A DNA stretch of 12,806 nucleotides from Nitrospiraceae bacterium (GCA_003453735.1 DMNE01000122.1:9270-22075); one strand, 5' to 3'. Counted from the stretch's first letter, positions 1 through 6,462 are shown. Notes: generated by a model not told the origin, from the sequence alone. A program made the numbers and translations.

Positions 1-52
1 ATATTCTTTCCTTTTTCGTCCTCAACTCGCCCCATTCTGAAAGGAGAAACAA

Positions 53-328
53 ATGGCAATCATAGGATACACCCGCGGAGGACAGACATGGGTCCCAAGG
101 TTCGTCGAATCTATCGATGTCAATAAATGCATGGGCTGTGGCCGCTGTTACAAGGTTTGCAGCAGGGAGGTGCTTGAACTTATCGAAAAGCCCTTTGAGG
201 GAGAAGATGAGTACGGCGATGACATGGGCAATAAGGTAATGTCGATTGCTAATCCAGACAATTGCATCGGCTGTGAGGCATGTTCCCGGGCCTGCACAAA
301 AAAATGCCATCTCCATATTGCGTTATGA
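53..328 (+). CDS. fdxB: nif-type 2[4Fe-4S] ferredoxin (ferredoxin III, FdxB-like)
   Basis: A 91-residue soluble ferredoxin. Two cluster-binding motifs are visible: Cys26-x2-Cys29-x2-Cys32-x3-Cys36 and Cys71-x2-Cys74-x2-Cys77-x3-Cys81, with an extra Cys85. They are separated by an acidic linker (residues about 44-62) that is typical of the nif-associated FdxB family and longer than in clostridial-type ferredoxins. Neither motif ends in the usual Cys-Pro. The start ATG follows a good ribosome binding site (GAAAGGAG, about 6 bases away). The family occurs almost only in nif clusters and is thought to donate electrons to nitrogenase or to cofactor maturation. Here nifB follows 174 bases later under its own predicted promoter, so this gene is probably transcribed from a promoter left of the window. 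The family assignment is strong; the exact electron partner is inferred from context. Confidence 0.88.
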   Translation: MAIIGYTRGGQTWVPRFVESIDVNKCMGCGRCYKVCSREVLELIEKPFEGEDEYGDDMGNKVMSIANPDNCIGCEACSRACTKKCHLHIAL

Positions 329-373
329 GTGGGGGTACCTGAATCGGTTACTCGCCCAAGGAAAATACAAAAA

Positions 374-389
374 TGTCGTACAAGACACA
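374..389 (+). promoter_or_regulatory. Predicted NifA upstream activator site
   Basis: TGT at 374-376 and ACA at 387-389 are separated by exactly ten bases, matching the NifA enhancer consensus TGT-N10-ACA. The site lies about 90-105 bases upstream of the transcription start predicted from the -24/-12 element at 454-469, within the usual range for NifA enhancers. A short consensus like this occurs often by chance, but its combination with the sigma-54 promoter and nifB makes it persuasive. An overlapping TGT-N8-ACA also exists and is not the NifA spacing. Confidence 0.6.
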
Positions 390-453
390 GAAATGGTTAC
401 CATGTATATCTCGATCTGATTTGCACTTTCTGCAAAATCAAGGGTTTAAGATA

Positions 454-469
454 TGGCATTGTTCTTGCT
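454..469 (+). promoter_or_regulatory. Predicted sigma-54 (-24/-12) promoter of nifB
   Basis: TGGCAT, five bases, then TTGCT reproduces the RpoN consensus TGGCAC-N5-TTGCW. The invariant GG (455-456) and GC (467-468) are ten bases apart. Transcription would begin near 480, about 23 bases before the nifB start codon. With the NifA-type site at 374-389 this gives a complete activator/sigma-54 arrangement, so nifB and the genes after it should be induced under nitrogen-fixing conditions. Confidence 0.78.
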
Positions 470-502
470 TTATTAATAGGAAACTTGAGAGTGAGGTGAG
501 CC

Positions 503-1411
503 ATGATGCCACTTAAGCTTGATATTACAAAGGTGGGGAGCAACCAGGACATTGCAAAGACCCATCCGTGTTTCTCAAAGGAGGCACACCACAAGTTCGG
601 AAGAATCCATTTACCTGTTGCCCCGGCATGTAACATCCAGTGCAAGTATTGTGTAAGAAAATATGATTGTGCCAATGAATCAAGGCCTGGCATTACCAGT
701 AAGGTCATGCATCCGCGCGAAGCCGTAGAACGGGTGCGGATGCTCATGGAACGGAACGACCGCATCACTGTCATTGGCATCGCTGGCCCCGGAGACCCTC
801 TCGCAAACGATACCACGTTTGAGGCCTTAAGTGCAATCAACCGGGAGTTCCCTGAGCTTACCCTCTGTGTATCTACAAACGGTCTTCTTCTCACTGACAG
901 GCTCCAAGAACTCATGAAGTGTCGCGTGAGAAGCCTTACGATTACAATGAATGCAGTCACTCCTGAGATCGCAGAGAAAATATATGTATGGGTATCTTAC
1001 GGAGGAAAGAAATATATGGGCAGAGAGGCAGCGGAGCTTCTTGTCTTTAACCAGGCTCGGGGACTGAGAAACGCCATTGACGCTGGGTTTATGGTCAAGA
1101 TCAATAGCGTCTTTATTCCCGGAGTAAATAGCATGGAACTGCCCCTTGTGGCGTGGCTTGCCGGGATGAGGGGAGCAGATATTATGAACGTGCTTCCGCT
1201 CATCCCTCAAGGTGACTTCGAACATCTCCTGCGGCCTCCCCGGGAGATGATAGACAAGATGCGTGGCGAGTGCGTAAAATATATCCCTCAAATGACCCAT
1301 TGCAGACAATGCAGAGCTGATGCCTTTGGGATCCTCGGAGAGGACAAGGACATGGAGTTGGAGGCCGTAAACGCCAGTATCGGTGAGGACTATTGCGACA
1401 TGGTCTCATGA
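503..1411 (+). CDS. nifB: Nitrogenase cofactor biosynthesis radical SAM protein NifB (short form, no NifX domain)
   Basis: NifB is a radical SAM enzyme that fuses two [4Fe-4S] clusters, inserts the central carbide from S-adenosylmethionine and adds sulfide to form NifB-co, the precursor of all nitrogenase cofactors. The 302-residue protein shows the HPCF motif with Cys23, the radical SAM cluster motif Cys43-x3-Cys47-x2-Cys50, the following RKYDC and ESRPG segment, the GPGDPL SAM-binding loop (about 95-100) and the C-terminal CRQCRAD motif with Cys267 and Cys270. It ends near residue 302, so the NifX-like domain of many proteobacterial NifBs is absent. The stand-alone form is common in archaea and anaerobic bacteria. 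The start has an AGGTGA site just upstream; ATG at 506 is an equally good start. It is preceded by the sigma-54 promoter at 454-469 and followed by a small membrane protein and hesA. Confidence 0.96.
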   Translation: MMPLKLDITKVGSNQDIAKTHPCFSKEAHHKFGRIHLPVAPACNIQCKYCVRKYDCANESRPGITSKVMHPREAVERVRMLMERNDRITVIGIAGPGDPLANDTTFEALSAINREFPELTLCVSTNGLLLTDRLQELMKCRVRSLTITMNAVTPEIAEKIYVWVSYGGKKYMGREAAELLVFNQARGLRNAIDAGFMVKINSVFIPGVNSMELPLVAWLAGMRGADIMNVLPLIPQGDFEHLLRPPREMIDKMRGECVKYIPQMTHCRQCRADAFGILGEDKDMELEAVNASIGEDYCDMVS

Positions 1412-1509
1412 AATACAGGTTCCCAATGTTTCATGCGGAGACAAGCTTATCAAGTGCTGAAGCTTCGCCCTGACAAACGCGTTTATTCGCTGATTAAAAG
1501 GAGTCGTGC

Positions 1510-1659
1510 ATGTCTTTTGCCGGAATTCTGATTTTCAGTATTTTAGCAGTTGGAGCTTGCATCGGGCTCCCCGCTCTTCGGTCTTCTTCGGGCAAAGATC
1601 TCATCATGATACGGCTGCGCAAGAAATATTCCAACGTGCCGGCTAAACGGGATGAATAG
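1510..1659 (+). CDS. Small single-helix membrane protein between nifB and hesA
   Basis: A 49-residue ORF starting at an ATG with a strong ribosome binding site (AAAAGGAG, seven bases upstream). Residues about 4-21 form one hydrophobic helix (FAGILIFSILAVGACIGLPA), followed by a basic, polar tail of about 28 residues ending in KRDE. Its stop codon overlaps the start of the hesA-like gene by eight bases (ATGAATAG), suggesting translational coupling. hesA itself has no clear ribosome binding site, which makes translation of this small gene more likely. I do not recognise a family. The position inside a nif operon suggests a role linked to HesA or to cofactor or cluster assembly at the membrane, but that is inference. 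Confidence 0.62.
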   Translation: MSFAGILIFSILAVGACIGLPALRSSSGKDLIMIRLRKKYSNVPAKRDE

Positions 1660-2434
1660 GCAGTTGAGCACGAAAGAATTGGAACTATATCGGAGACAGC
1701 TGATGCTGGCTGGTTTTACTCCGAGTAGCCAGATGAAACTGAAGAATTCAGAAGTTCTGGTTGCAGGCATAGGTGGACTGGGAGGGGCCGCTGCGCTCTA
1801 TCTTGCCGTAGCAGGCATTGGAAAAATGAGATTTGCCCATTACGGTAATCTTACCCTTTCGAACATGAACAGACAAATACTTATGAGAAACGACTGGATA
1901 GGAAAAATTAGGGTTGATCAGGCAAGAAAAAGTATTCAGGAGATTAATCCCGATGTCGAGATCGAGGTCTACAATGAACGGACAACAGAGGCCAACGTTG
2001 ATGAGCTCCTTGCCGGGGTTCAGATTGCTCTCTCTGCGCGGCCCAATTTTCTTGAGAGGCGCATTCTGAATGAGGCTTGTGTCAGCAGAAATATCCCCAT
2101 GGTAGAAGCTGCTATGAACGGCATGGAAGGCTATATATTCAACGTGGTGCCCAGATCAACGCCCTGTCTCAACTGTCTGTATCCAGAAGACAACCCTCAG
2201 TGGGAAGAACTGGGATTCCCTGTTCTCGGAGCCGTTTCAGGAATGGTGGGTTGCATCATGGCCTTGGAAGCACTAAAGCTGCTCACCGGCTTTGGGAAAC
2301 CGCTGCTTTCGCAGATGCTTGTGTTTAACAGCTTTGATATGGAATTTAAGAAAGTCCGGATCAAAAGGGACAACGCATGCATAATATGCGGCAAGGGGGT
2401 AACCACTGACAAAAGAGATGGAGCATTGCTGTAG
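1652..2434 (+). CDS. hesA: HesA/MoeB/ThiF family E1-like protein of the nif cluster
   Basis: The 260-residue protein has the ThiF/MoeB fold: a nucleotide-binding glycine loop GIGGLG at 39-44, an NRQ motif at 73-75 where E1 enzymes place an arginine on ATP, and two Cys-x2-Cys pairs (172/175 and 243/246) that would hold a structural zinc. MoeB and ThiF adenylate the C-terminus of a ubiquitin-like sulfur carrier. HesA proteins occur in nif clusters and are linked to molybdenum or sulfur supply, though their reaction is not settled. Two acidic positions usual in MoeB/ThiF look changed: the segment before NRQ is HYGNLTLSNM, and the DxTDN-type segment is replaced by SARPN at 128-132. This may be a HesA subfamily trait. 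The start overlaps the preceding small gene by eight bases and has only a weak ribosome binding site, so coupling is likely. Confidence 0.87.
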   Translation: MNRQLSTKELELYRRQLMLAGFTPSSQMKLKNSEVLVAGIGGLGGAAALYLAVAGIGKMRFAHYGNLTLSNMNRQILMRNDWIGKIRVDQARKSIQEINPDVEIEVYNERTTEANVDELLAGVQIALSARPNFLERRILNEACVSRNIPMVEAAMNGMEGYIFNVVPRSTPCLNCLYPEDNPQWEELGFPVLGAVSGMVGCIMALEALKLLTGFGKPLLSQMLVFNSFDMEFKKVRIKRDNACIICGKGVTTDKRDGALL

Positions 2435-2703
2435 GAATATATATGATGTGGTTTTCTTGTCGTCTCTGATTTTTGCTGGCCGTCCTATTACTCCTCAGTT
2501 GAACATGGAGGGGCGTCAGAATACTGGAAGCGATGGCACTCATGTTTTTTTGTCCGCCGAGATGAAACCCAGGGCTCTCGTGCTCACCATTTTTATTGCC
2601 ATGAGTGTTTTATAAGACAGCCTGCTTCCCCTACTCAATCTTTTTACCGTTTATTACTGCAAGAATACCTTTCGCATTTCTCTGAGGTAAATTATCGCTA
2701 CCG

Positions 2704-2746
2704 AATCCTGCACGCAGGGAGATAGTCGGGATTGTTTTACTTTTTT
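2704..2746 (+). terminator. Possible rho-independent terminator
   Basis: AATCC (2704-2708) can pair with GGATT (2729-2733), enclosing a small CCTGC/GCAGG hairpin at 2707-2718, and is followed directly by a T-rich tract (TTTTACTTTTTT, 2735-2746). The stem is short and the site lies 270 bases past the hesA stop, so it could end the nif transcript or a decayed gene between them. No better terminator is visible closer to hesA. Confidence 0.35.
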
Positions 2747-2758
2747 CGGCAGTTCAAT

Positions 2759-2788
2759 TCTTCTGGTATACACTCTTCTGGTATACAC
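2759..2788. repeat. Perfect 15-bp tandem duplication
   Basis: The unit TCTTCTGGTATACAC occurs twice head to tail (2759-2773 and 2774-2788). It lies in DNA with no convincing gene and most simply reflects a slippage duplication. A 13-base palindrome (CACAATCATTGTG, 2799-2811) follows and overlaps the GTG of the next fragment. The rest of 2435-2808 holds no gene I can support. Confidence 0.8.
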
Positions 2789-2808
2789 ACCGGTCAGACA
2801 CAATCATT

Positions 2809-2901
2809 GTGAAATCACTCCCAAGGTTCTCAGCAGTCCTATTAGGGGCTGTTATTGGTTTATTATCTGGTCTTACGGGTGTTACTTATGCACCTCGACT
2901 G
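2809..2901 (+). pseudogene. Fragment resembling a TauE/SafE (UPF0721) permease
   Basis: Reading from a GTG at 2809, the first 26 or so residues include LLGAVIGLLSGLTGV, which closely matches the glycine-rich helix of TauE/SafE sulfite-exporter-type permeases (typically GIGLLSGLTGVGGG). The similarity stops at the point where GGG would follow. The frame stays open to 3309 but the downstream translation is polar, rich in Pro, Arg and Ser, and resembles no permease. No transmembrane helices follow. I read this as the stub of a permease joined to unrelated DNA. A chance match over so short a segment cannot be excluded. Confidence 0.4.
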
Positions 2902-3379
2902 GCAGTGTGCGGTAAAGCACAACTGCCAAGGATTGACTCTGAGCTCTGGGCAAGCTCAAAGTCACCAGGGAACTTTTACGGGGGCAAGGCCTCTGAGGAG
3001 GAAGCTTCACTATTGGTTACAGGACAGGATACAGAGGTGCTTCAGATACAAGAGGGGCACGCCCAAAAAGTGAGGTTCAGCAGAGCGCCTGCCCGGGAGT
3101 GGAACCCTCGCAGTTCGCTTATCACGAATCGGGGAAGGCCCGCGGGATCAGCAGCAGACAGATCGCTATTCTTGTCAGGAGACCGGAAGTGTACAACTAC
3201 TATCTTAGCGCCTCATACAGGTGCACGATACTGGATAAGAACTGCGTTATCTCCGCCGGGGTACACCCCTCTCCATCCTGAAACGCTACAGAGAATAGGA
3301 GGACCCTGAGAAAACCGTGGGGCCTAACTCCTGACCCTGGCATCCTGCCCAGAATGGAGAATGCCGAGACTCTGAGCGT
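2902..3379. other. No convincing gene (probable decayed DNA)
   Basis: Frames 1 and 2 on the plus strand are open for parts of this stretch, and frame 3 is open from about 3000 to 3281, but the translations overlap one another, lack hydrophobic cores or recognisable motifs, and have no ribosome binding sites. No tRNA-like or other RNA signature was recognised. The base composition is more GC-rich than the flanks, compatible with remains of a former gene. Confidence 0.45.
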
Positions 3380-4603
3380 TCAATACGCCCAGTAAGGACC
3401 GGTACCCAGGCTGGAAGTCGTCCCCTCAATCCCTACATAAACGTTTCGTCCGAAGAGAAATGGAAGCCCCCATGCGAAGCCGAAGCCCTCCACTTGTGTA
3501 CCGCCTATATCAGAAAAGACGTTGTTGGACGAATTAAGATAGAGACTTATAAAATTGCCTATTTGGAACGATACCATACCGCTCGGTGAACCGAAGGCGC
3601 CAGTATTGGTGGCGGAAAGGCTCACTGTGGACGAGGGACAGTACCAACCCGGCGCAGAAGTGCCACAGTCGGGAAGAAGGCTTGCCGAGGGAGAAGGGAA
3701 ATACAACGCATTTGTGCCAGTGTCGATGAAACTGCTGGTGAGAGTAACGCCGTTAAAGATTGTTAGAAAATTCCCGAACTCGTCGGTTGGATAAGTTGTC
3801 ACCGCGGATGGCACGTTGTTGGATTGGGTGCCAATCCCCAGCAACAGGCTACCGTCAACCGAAAGCGACCCGTTTAGAGGGACGCTCGGAAGCTGCACTA
3901 TAACGCCGTTGTTGTCCTGTGGTAGAAGCGCCACCGGATTCTGTACCTGACTGGAAAGTGCAACAGTAGTTCCCTGGCAGTTCGATCCGCTGCAGGCGTA
4001 ATATATGCCGTTGTCAGCACTGCTTGAGCAGGTCGGGCCGCAGTCCAGGGCCAAAAGACCAACACCCAGGATTCCAGTAAATCCAGCATCGGCTGGACTC
4101 TGATCCGCGTTTCCACATGCGCTCGGGAGAGTGCCAAACGTGGAATCGATGACCTGGATCGGAACTTGAATAGCAGGTTCGTTGCCAAGAATAAGCTTTG
4201 CCATCTGGACGGGCCCCCAGTCCGCCGATTCATCTGCATATTCCACGCATTCGGCAACAGAGCCGGAAGCAGTGGTTACCTGCATAAGAGGAACGTTCAG
4301 GGCCTGTTTGAAGATCCGCAGCCCGTAGCTTCCGGTATCAAGCAAGACATCATTGATCGTCTGACAGGTTGAGGTGCCAGGACTGCAGATTGTGACGCTG
4401 ACGCATGGCTTGTTGGGATATCCAAAGATGGTATTCGAGCAGAGCGAACCGTTCACGGTGAGGGGCATCACGTTATTCCCGGAGGTTGAAGGGGGAGTGC
4501 GGCCGCCACTTCCACTTCCCTGAGAGGAGCTCGATCCACCGCTGCCGCAGCCAGTCAGTAGTCCCAGGATAAGGAAAAGATACAGGATGTTACCTGATTG
4601 CAT
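3380..4603 (-). CDS. DUF3443 lipoprotein with two aspartic-protease-like DTG motifs
   Basis: A 407-residue secreted protein. It begins with a lipoprotein signal peptide ending in LLTGC (Cys19), followed by a Gly/Ser-rich linker (about 20-45). The mature part matches DUF3443: a DTGSYGLRI segment at about 89 and a second FIDTGTNALYF segment at about 292-302, placed in two lobes as in pepsin-like aspartic proteases. Many cysteines (around 55, 67, 73, 80, 119, 163, 188, 192, 204, 209) suggest disulfides and a periplasmic or outer-membrane location. The ATG at 4603 is preferred because GGAG lies nine bases upstream; a GTG at 4609 is in frame. It overlaps the end of the DUF2844 gene by 14 bases, so the two are cotranslated. 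Family membership is confident; proteolytic activity has not been shown for this family to my knowledge and is inferred from the motifs. Confidence 0.85.
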   Translation of the reverse strand: MQSGNILYLFLILGLLTGCGSGGSSSSQGSGSGGRTPPSTSGNNVMPLTVNGSLCSNTIFGYPNKPCVSVTICSPGTSTCQTINDVLLDTGSYGLRIFKQALNVPLMQVTTASGSVAECVEYADESADWGPVQMAKLILGNEPAIQVPIQVIDSTFGTLPSACGNADQSPADAGFTGILGVGLLALDCGPTCSSSADNGIYYACSGSNCQGTTVALSSQVQNPVALLPQDNNGVIVQLPSVPLNGSLSVDGSLLLGIGTQSNNVPSAVTTYPTDEFGNFLTIFNGVTLTSSFIDTGTNALYFPSPSASLLPDCGTSAPGWYCPSSTVSLSATNTGAFGSPSGMVSFQIGNFISLYLNSSNNVFSDIGGTQVEGFGFAWGLPFLFGRNVYVGIEGTTSSLGTGPYWAY

Positions 4604-5060
4604 CGACACTCACTCCAGAAGGGATTAAGTCGGGCGCATAGGCCCGGCCCTGCAAATTCCGCATGTGTCCCCATTTCTCAACAACAAGCCGATTTGTCTT
4701 CACTTGGAGGCGCCTGCGACCATATTGGCGAGGGGTCTGCCGAAGGGCTTCCAGGTATTCGCTTGCATAGGAACCCAGAAGCGGCCCGAGATCCGGGTAA
4801 ACCAGTCCTTTCCAAGCTATACCGAATATAACGCCGGTTGGCGAAACATATTCCCGCACTACAGTCGAACTGGAGTTGATCTCGTAAACTGTGTAACTTT
4901 TGTGGGCCGTTGTTGCACCCCGTACAGCTGAGAGGGCCTTTCTGTCCGTCTCGACGGTACCGGCAGATTCACCAAGTGTAGCCTCAGTTCGCTGGGCTGT
5001 TGCAAAAATAGCCATTGAAAAGCCGAGGCCGAAAAACAAGGTATATAGTCTTCTTTTCAT
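4590..5060 (-). CDS. DUF2844 exported protein, partner of DUF3443
   Basis: The 156-residue protein has a cleavable signal peptide (basic MKRR, hydrophobic to about 20, then ATA-type cleavage around 22-27). The mature part carries DUF2844 features: ATLGESAGTVETDRKAL at 27-43, YTVYEI at 56-61, VVREYVSPTGVIFGIAW at 67-83 and YPDLGPLLG at 88-96. The start has an excellent ribosome binding site (AGAGGAGGA). DUF2844 genes are habitually found just upstream of DUF3443 genes in proteobacteria, and the same order with a short overlap is seen here, so the two proteins probably act together in the periplasm. Their biochemical role is unknown. Confidence 0.85.
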   Translation of the reverse strand: MKRRLYTLFFGLGFSMAIFATAQRTEATLGESAGTVETDRKALSAVRGATTAHKSYTVYEINSSSTVVREYVSPTGVIFGIAWKGLVYPDLGPLLGSYASEYLEALRQTPRQYGRRRLQVKTNRLVVEKWGHMRNLQGRAYAPDLIPSGVSVDAIR

Positions 5061-5322
5061 GGCCGCGGAATCCTCCTCTAATTTTAACGTCTACTTCCCA
5101 TACGCTCAGGTCATCTCAAAATGGGTACAATCCATCAATATAATACCATCATGCCGGCTATGTTCGCTAGCATTGAGAAGTAGTTATCTTCTCATCGCAA
5201 CAAAAATGAACGACGCCCGCAGTTTCTGTGCTGCGTCACTCATTGCAAAGTCTCGCTATCGTTGCTTGCTTTAAATGGCCGCAGTTTCCAAGTTATTCGC
5301 ACAGTCTTCTTAGTCAAGAAAG
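5061..5322. other. Upstream region of the DUF2844-DUF3443 operon
   Basis: This 262-base stretch holds no convincing gene; a plus-strand open frame across it has no ribosome binding site or motifs. It should contain the promoter for the minus-strand pair. A TATTAT hexamer on the minus strand around 5140 could be a -10 element, but no good -35 is seen at proper spacing. Confidence 0.4.
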
Positions 5323-5366
5323 GGGGGCCCGGCCATAAGGGAGGGGACTCTATGGCACGGGCCCCC
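5323..5366 (-). terminator. Very stable GC-rich hairpin, probable terminator
   Basis: The left arm 5323-5337 (GGGGGCCCGGCCATA) pairs over 15 bases with 5351-5366 (TATGGC, one bulged A, CGGGCCCCC) around a 13-base loop. Read on the minus strand, the hairpin is followed by CCTTTCTTGAC, a modest T tract, 42 bases after the stop of the small minus-strand gene at 5408. That makes it the likely terminator of that gene. On the plus strand the nearest T run is about 20 bases away, so termination in that direction is less likely. Confidence 0.6.
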
Positions 5367-5407
5367 AGGGGACAACCGTATTATGTCTTTTTCCCGATAA
5401 TCGTCTT

Positions 5408-5632
5408 TTATTGTTTCCAAACATTCACCTGAGACATTATTTTTTCAGGTGATCTGTCCATGGCCGAAAAATCGATTGCTTTTATCGATATGGGCCATAA
5501 CATACAGATCACCGAAGAACATAGAACATAAGCACCAACTAAAAGATATTTCAGTAGAGCCCGATTGGCGATTGCGACTGCAATGCATCTCAGAGCGTCC
5601 AACAACCACCCTGTGATTGGATCATCGCTCAT
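5408..5632 (-). CDS. Small putative membrane protein, unknown family
   Basis: A 74-residue ORF beginning at an ATG with GGGAGG five to six bases upstream, a strong ribosome binding site. A hydrophobic segment (about 27-50, LLKYLLVGAYVLCSSVICML) could form one transmembrane helix, and an earlier amphipathic stretch (9-24) precedes it. The polar C-terminus ends in VNVWKQ. A strong hairpin lies 42 bases past the stop. I do not recognise the family. The coding sequence contains a nested inverted repeat (5448-5513), so constraint at the RNA level could explain part of the sequence and the protein may not be the point of the locus. Confidence 0.42.
   Translation of the reverse strand: MSDDPITGWLLDALRCIAVAIANRALLKYLLVGAYVLCSSVICMLWPISIKAIDFSAMDRSPEKIMSQVNVWKQ
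5448..5513. repeat. Nested three-part inverted repeat
   Basis: Three perfect stems are nested: GGTGATCTGT/ACAGATCACC (5448-5457 with 5504-5513), ATGGCC/GGCCAT (5460-5465 with 5493-5498) and ATCGAT/ATCGAT (5471-5476 with 5484-5489). A competing hairpin, CACCTGA/TCAGGTG (5426-5432 with 5445-5451), shares bases with the outer stem, so the two cannot form together. Such mutually exclusive folds are typical of RNA regulatory elements, and nested palindromes also occur at ends of mobile elements. It lies inside the small minus-strand ORF. Confidence 0.7.
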
Positions 5633-5796
5633 CAAGACCTCCCTTTTTTCGCCTGCCTTTGATTAAAACAAAAGCTCTGTTCAGAAAGACACAAACTTCA
5701 TCACTATCTCCTTCTCAGTAGACGATTTTAGAAAGCAATTGGTTACAAGTTTTTCCCACTAGATAAAAGAGATGGCAGATTATTCAAAAAAACCCT

Positions 5797-6021
5797 GTGG
5801 CGGCGCAGAGGTTGTGTAGGCAGAGAAAAGCTCTCCCTGTGCAGCAGAACATTGTCAGGTATTGGCTTCACTCATTAGCCTGGTGCAGTCTGTTTCTCAC
5901 GGGGATCCTACTTCGCCTGTGCGTATCCAAGCCAGTTCAGTTCCCAAAAGGAAACCGCCATAGATCCAACTACGTGATCAACGGCAAGATGGTAAGCGGT
6001 TTCGGTCTGGTGGCATACTGA
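5797..6021 (+). pseudogene. Fragment resembling a membrane cytochrome b N-terminus
   Basis: Reading from GTG at 5797, residues about 16-40 read QQNIVRYWLHSLAWCSLFLT and continue GILLRL. This resembles the first helix of formate dehydrogenase gamma and Ni-Fe hydrogenase cytochrome b subunits (R-x2-HW-x-h-A-x3-LFLTG-hhL), including a His and the LTG turn. Only one helix is present before the frame loses hydrophobicity and ends at residue 74, whereas such subunits have four or more helices. A short frame starting at ATG 5772 runs into a stop at 5817, suggesting a frameshift near the original start. Best read as a decayed gene remnant. Confidence 0.4.
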
Positions 6022-6462
6022 TATTTCCAGATTGATCATGATCTCAAGTCTGCCAGTCCGTAACCGTTTTACGAAACACTTTGCCACATTTTACTTTAAG
6101 CCCTATTTCTAGCACAGGGCGTACTATCTTGGCTGCGTTGGCAATGTGACACTGGATACAATAAGAGATATGTTGAGCAGCGGGGTACTGATGAGGACTG
6201 CCGCAAAAACCAAAACCGACTGTTTGACGCCTTCCTGGCTATGCCTAGCAGGGGCAATGCGGAGCAAACGGTTCAAAGGCAATGACAAGATAATGACTCT
6301 GACAAAACATGGTAACAAGTGGAAAAGACATCAACTGCCCTGGCAAGATAGAGGCAGCCACTTCATTAATCGCTTATTTCAGGTCTATACTTGTAATTTT
6401 GTGCTTGTTCTCATGGCCCTTTGATTACAATACTAATAAGAGAACTTATTTTTGTTCTATTT
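6022..6462. other. No convincing gene
   Basis: Short open frames exist on both strands (plus 6146-6424 and minus 6124-6318), but they overlap each other, have no ribosome binding sites and give translations without a recognisable domain. An imperfect FNR-like sequence (TTGATCATGATCTC, 6032-6045) is noted but is not close to a gene. The stretch looks like continuing decay of the DNA to its left. Confidence 0.45.

Noticed and set aside
397-1309. Minus-strand open frames of 160-187 residues opposite nifB.
   Set aside because: Antisense to the strongly conserved nifB coding sequence and without recognisable domains.
2418-2615. A 65-residue plus-strand open frame overlapping the end of hesA.
   Set aside because: No ribosome binding site, a start inside hesA in another frame, and a translation with no recognisable domain.
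2902-3309. A structured RNA or split gene in the GC-rich stretch after the TauE-like fragment.
   Set aside because: Checked by eye for RNase P, tmRNA, tRNA and intron landmarks without a match; all three frames give non-homologous, unsupported translations.
6032-6045. FNR-like half palindrome TTGATCATGATCTC.
   Set aside because: The second half matches ATCAA poorly and no gene starts within a useful distance.
6146-6424. A 92-residue plus-strand frame and an opposing 64-residue minus-strand frame.
   Set aside because: They overlap each other, lack initiation signals and show no domain; most likely random openness in decayed DNA.
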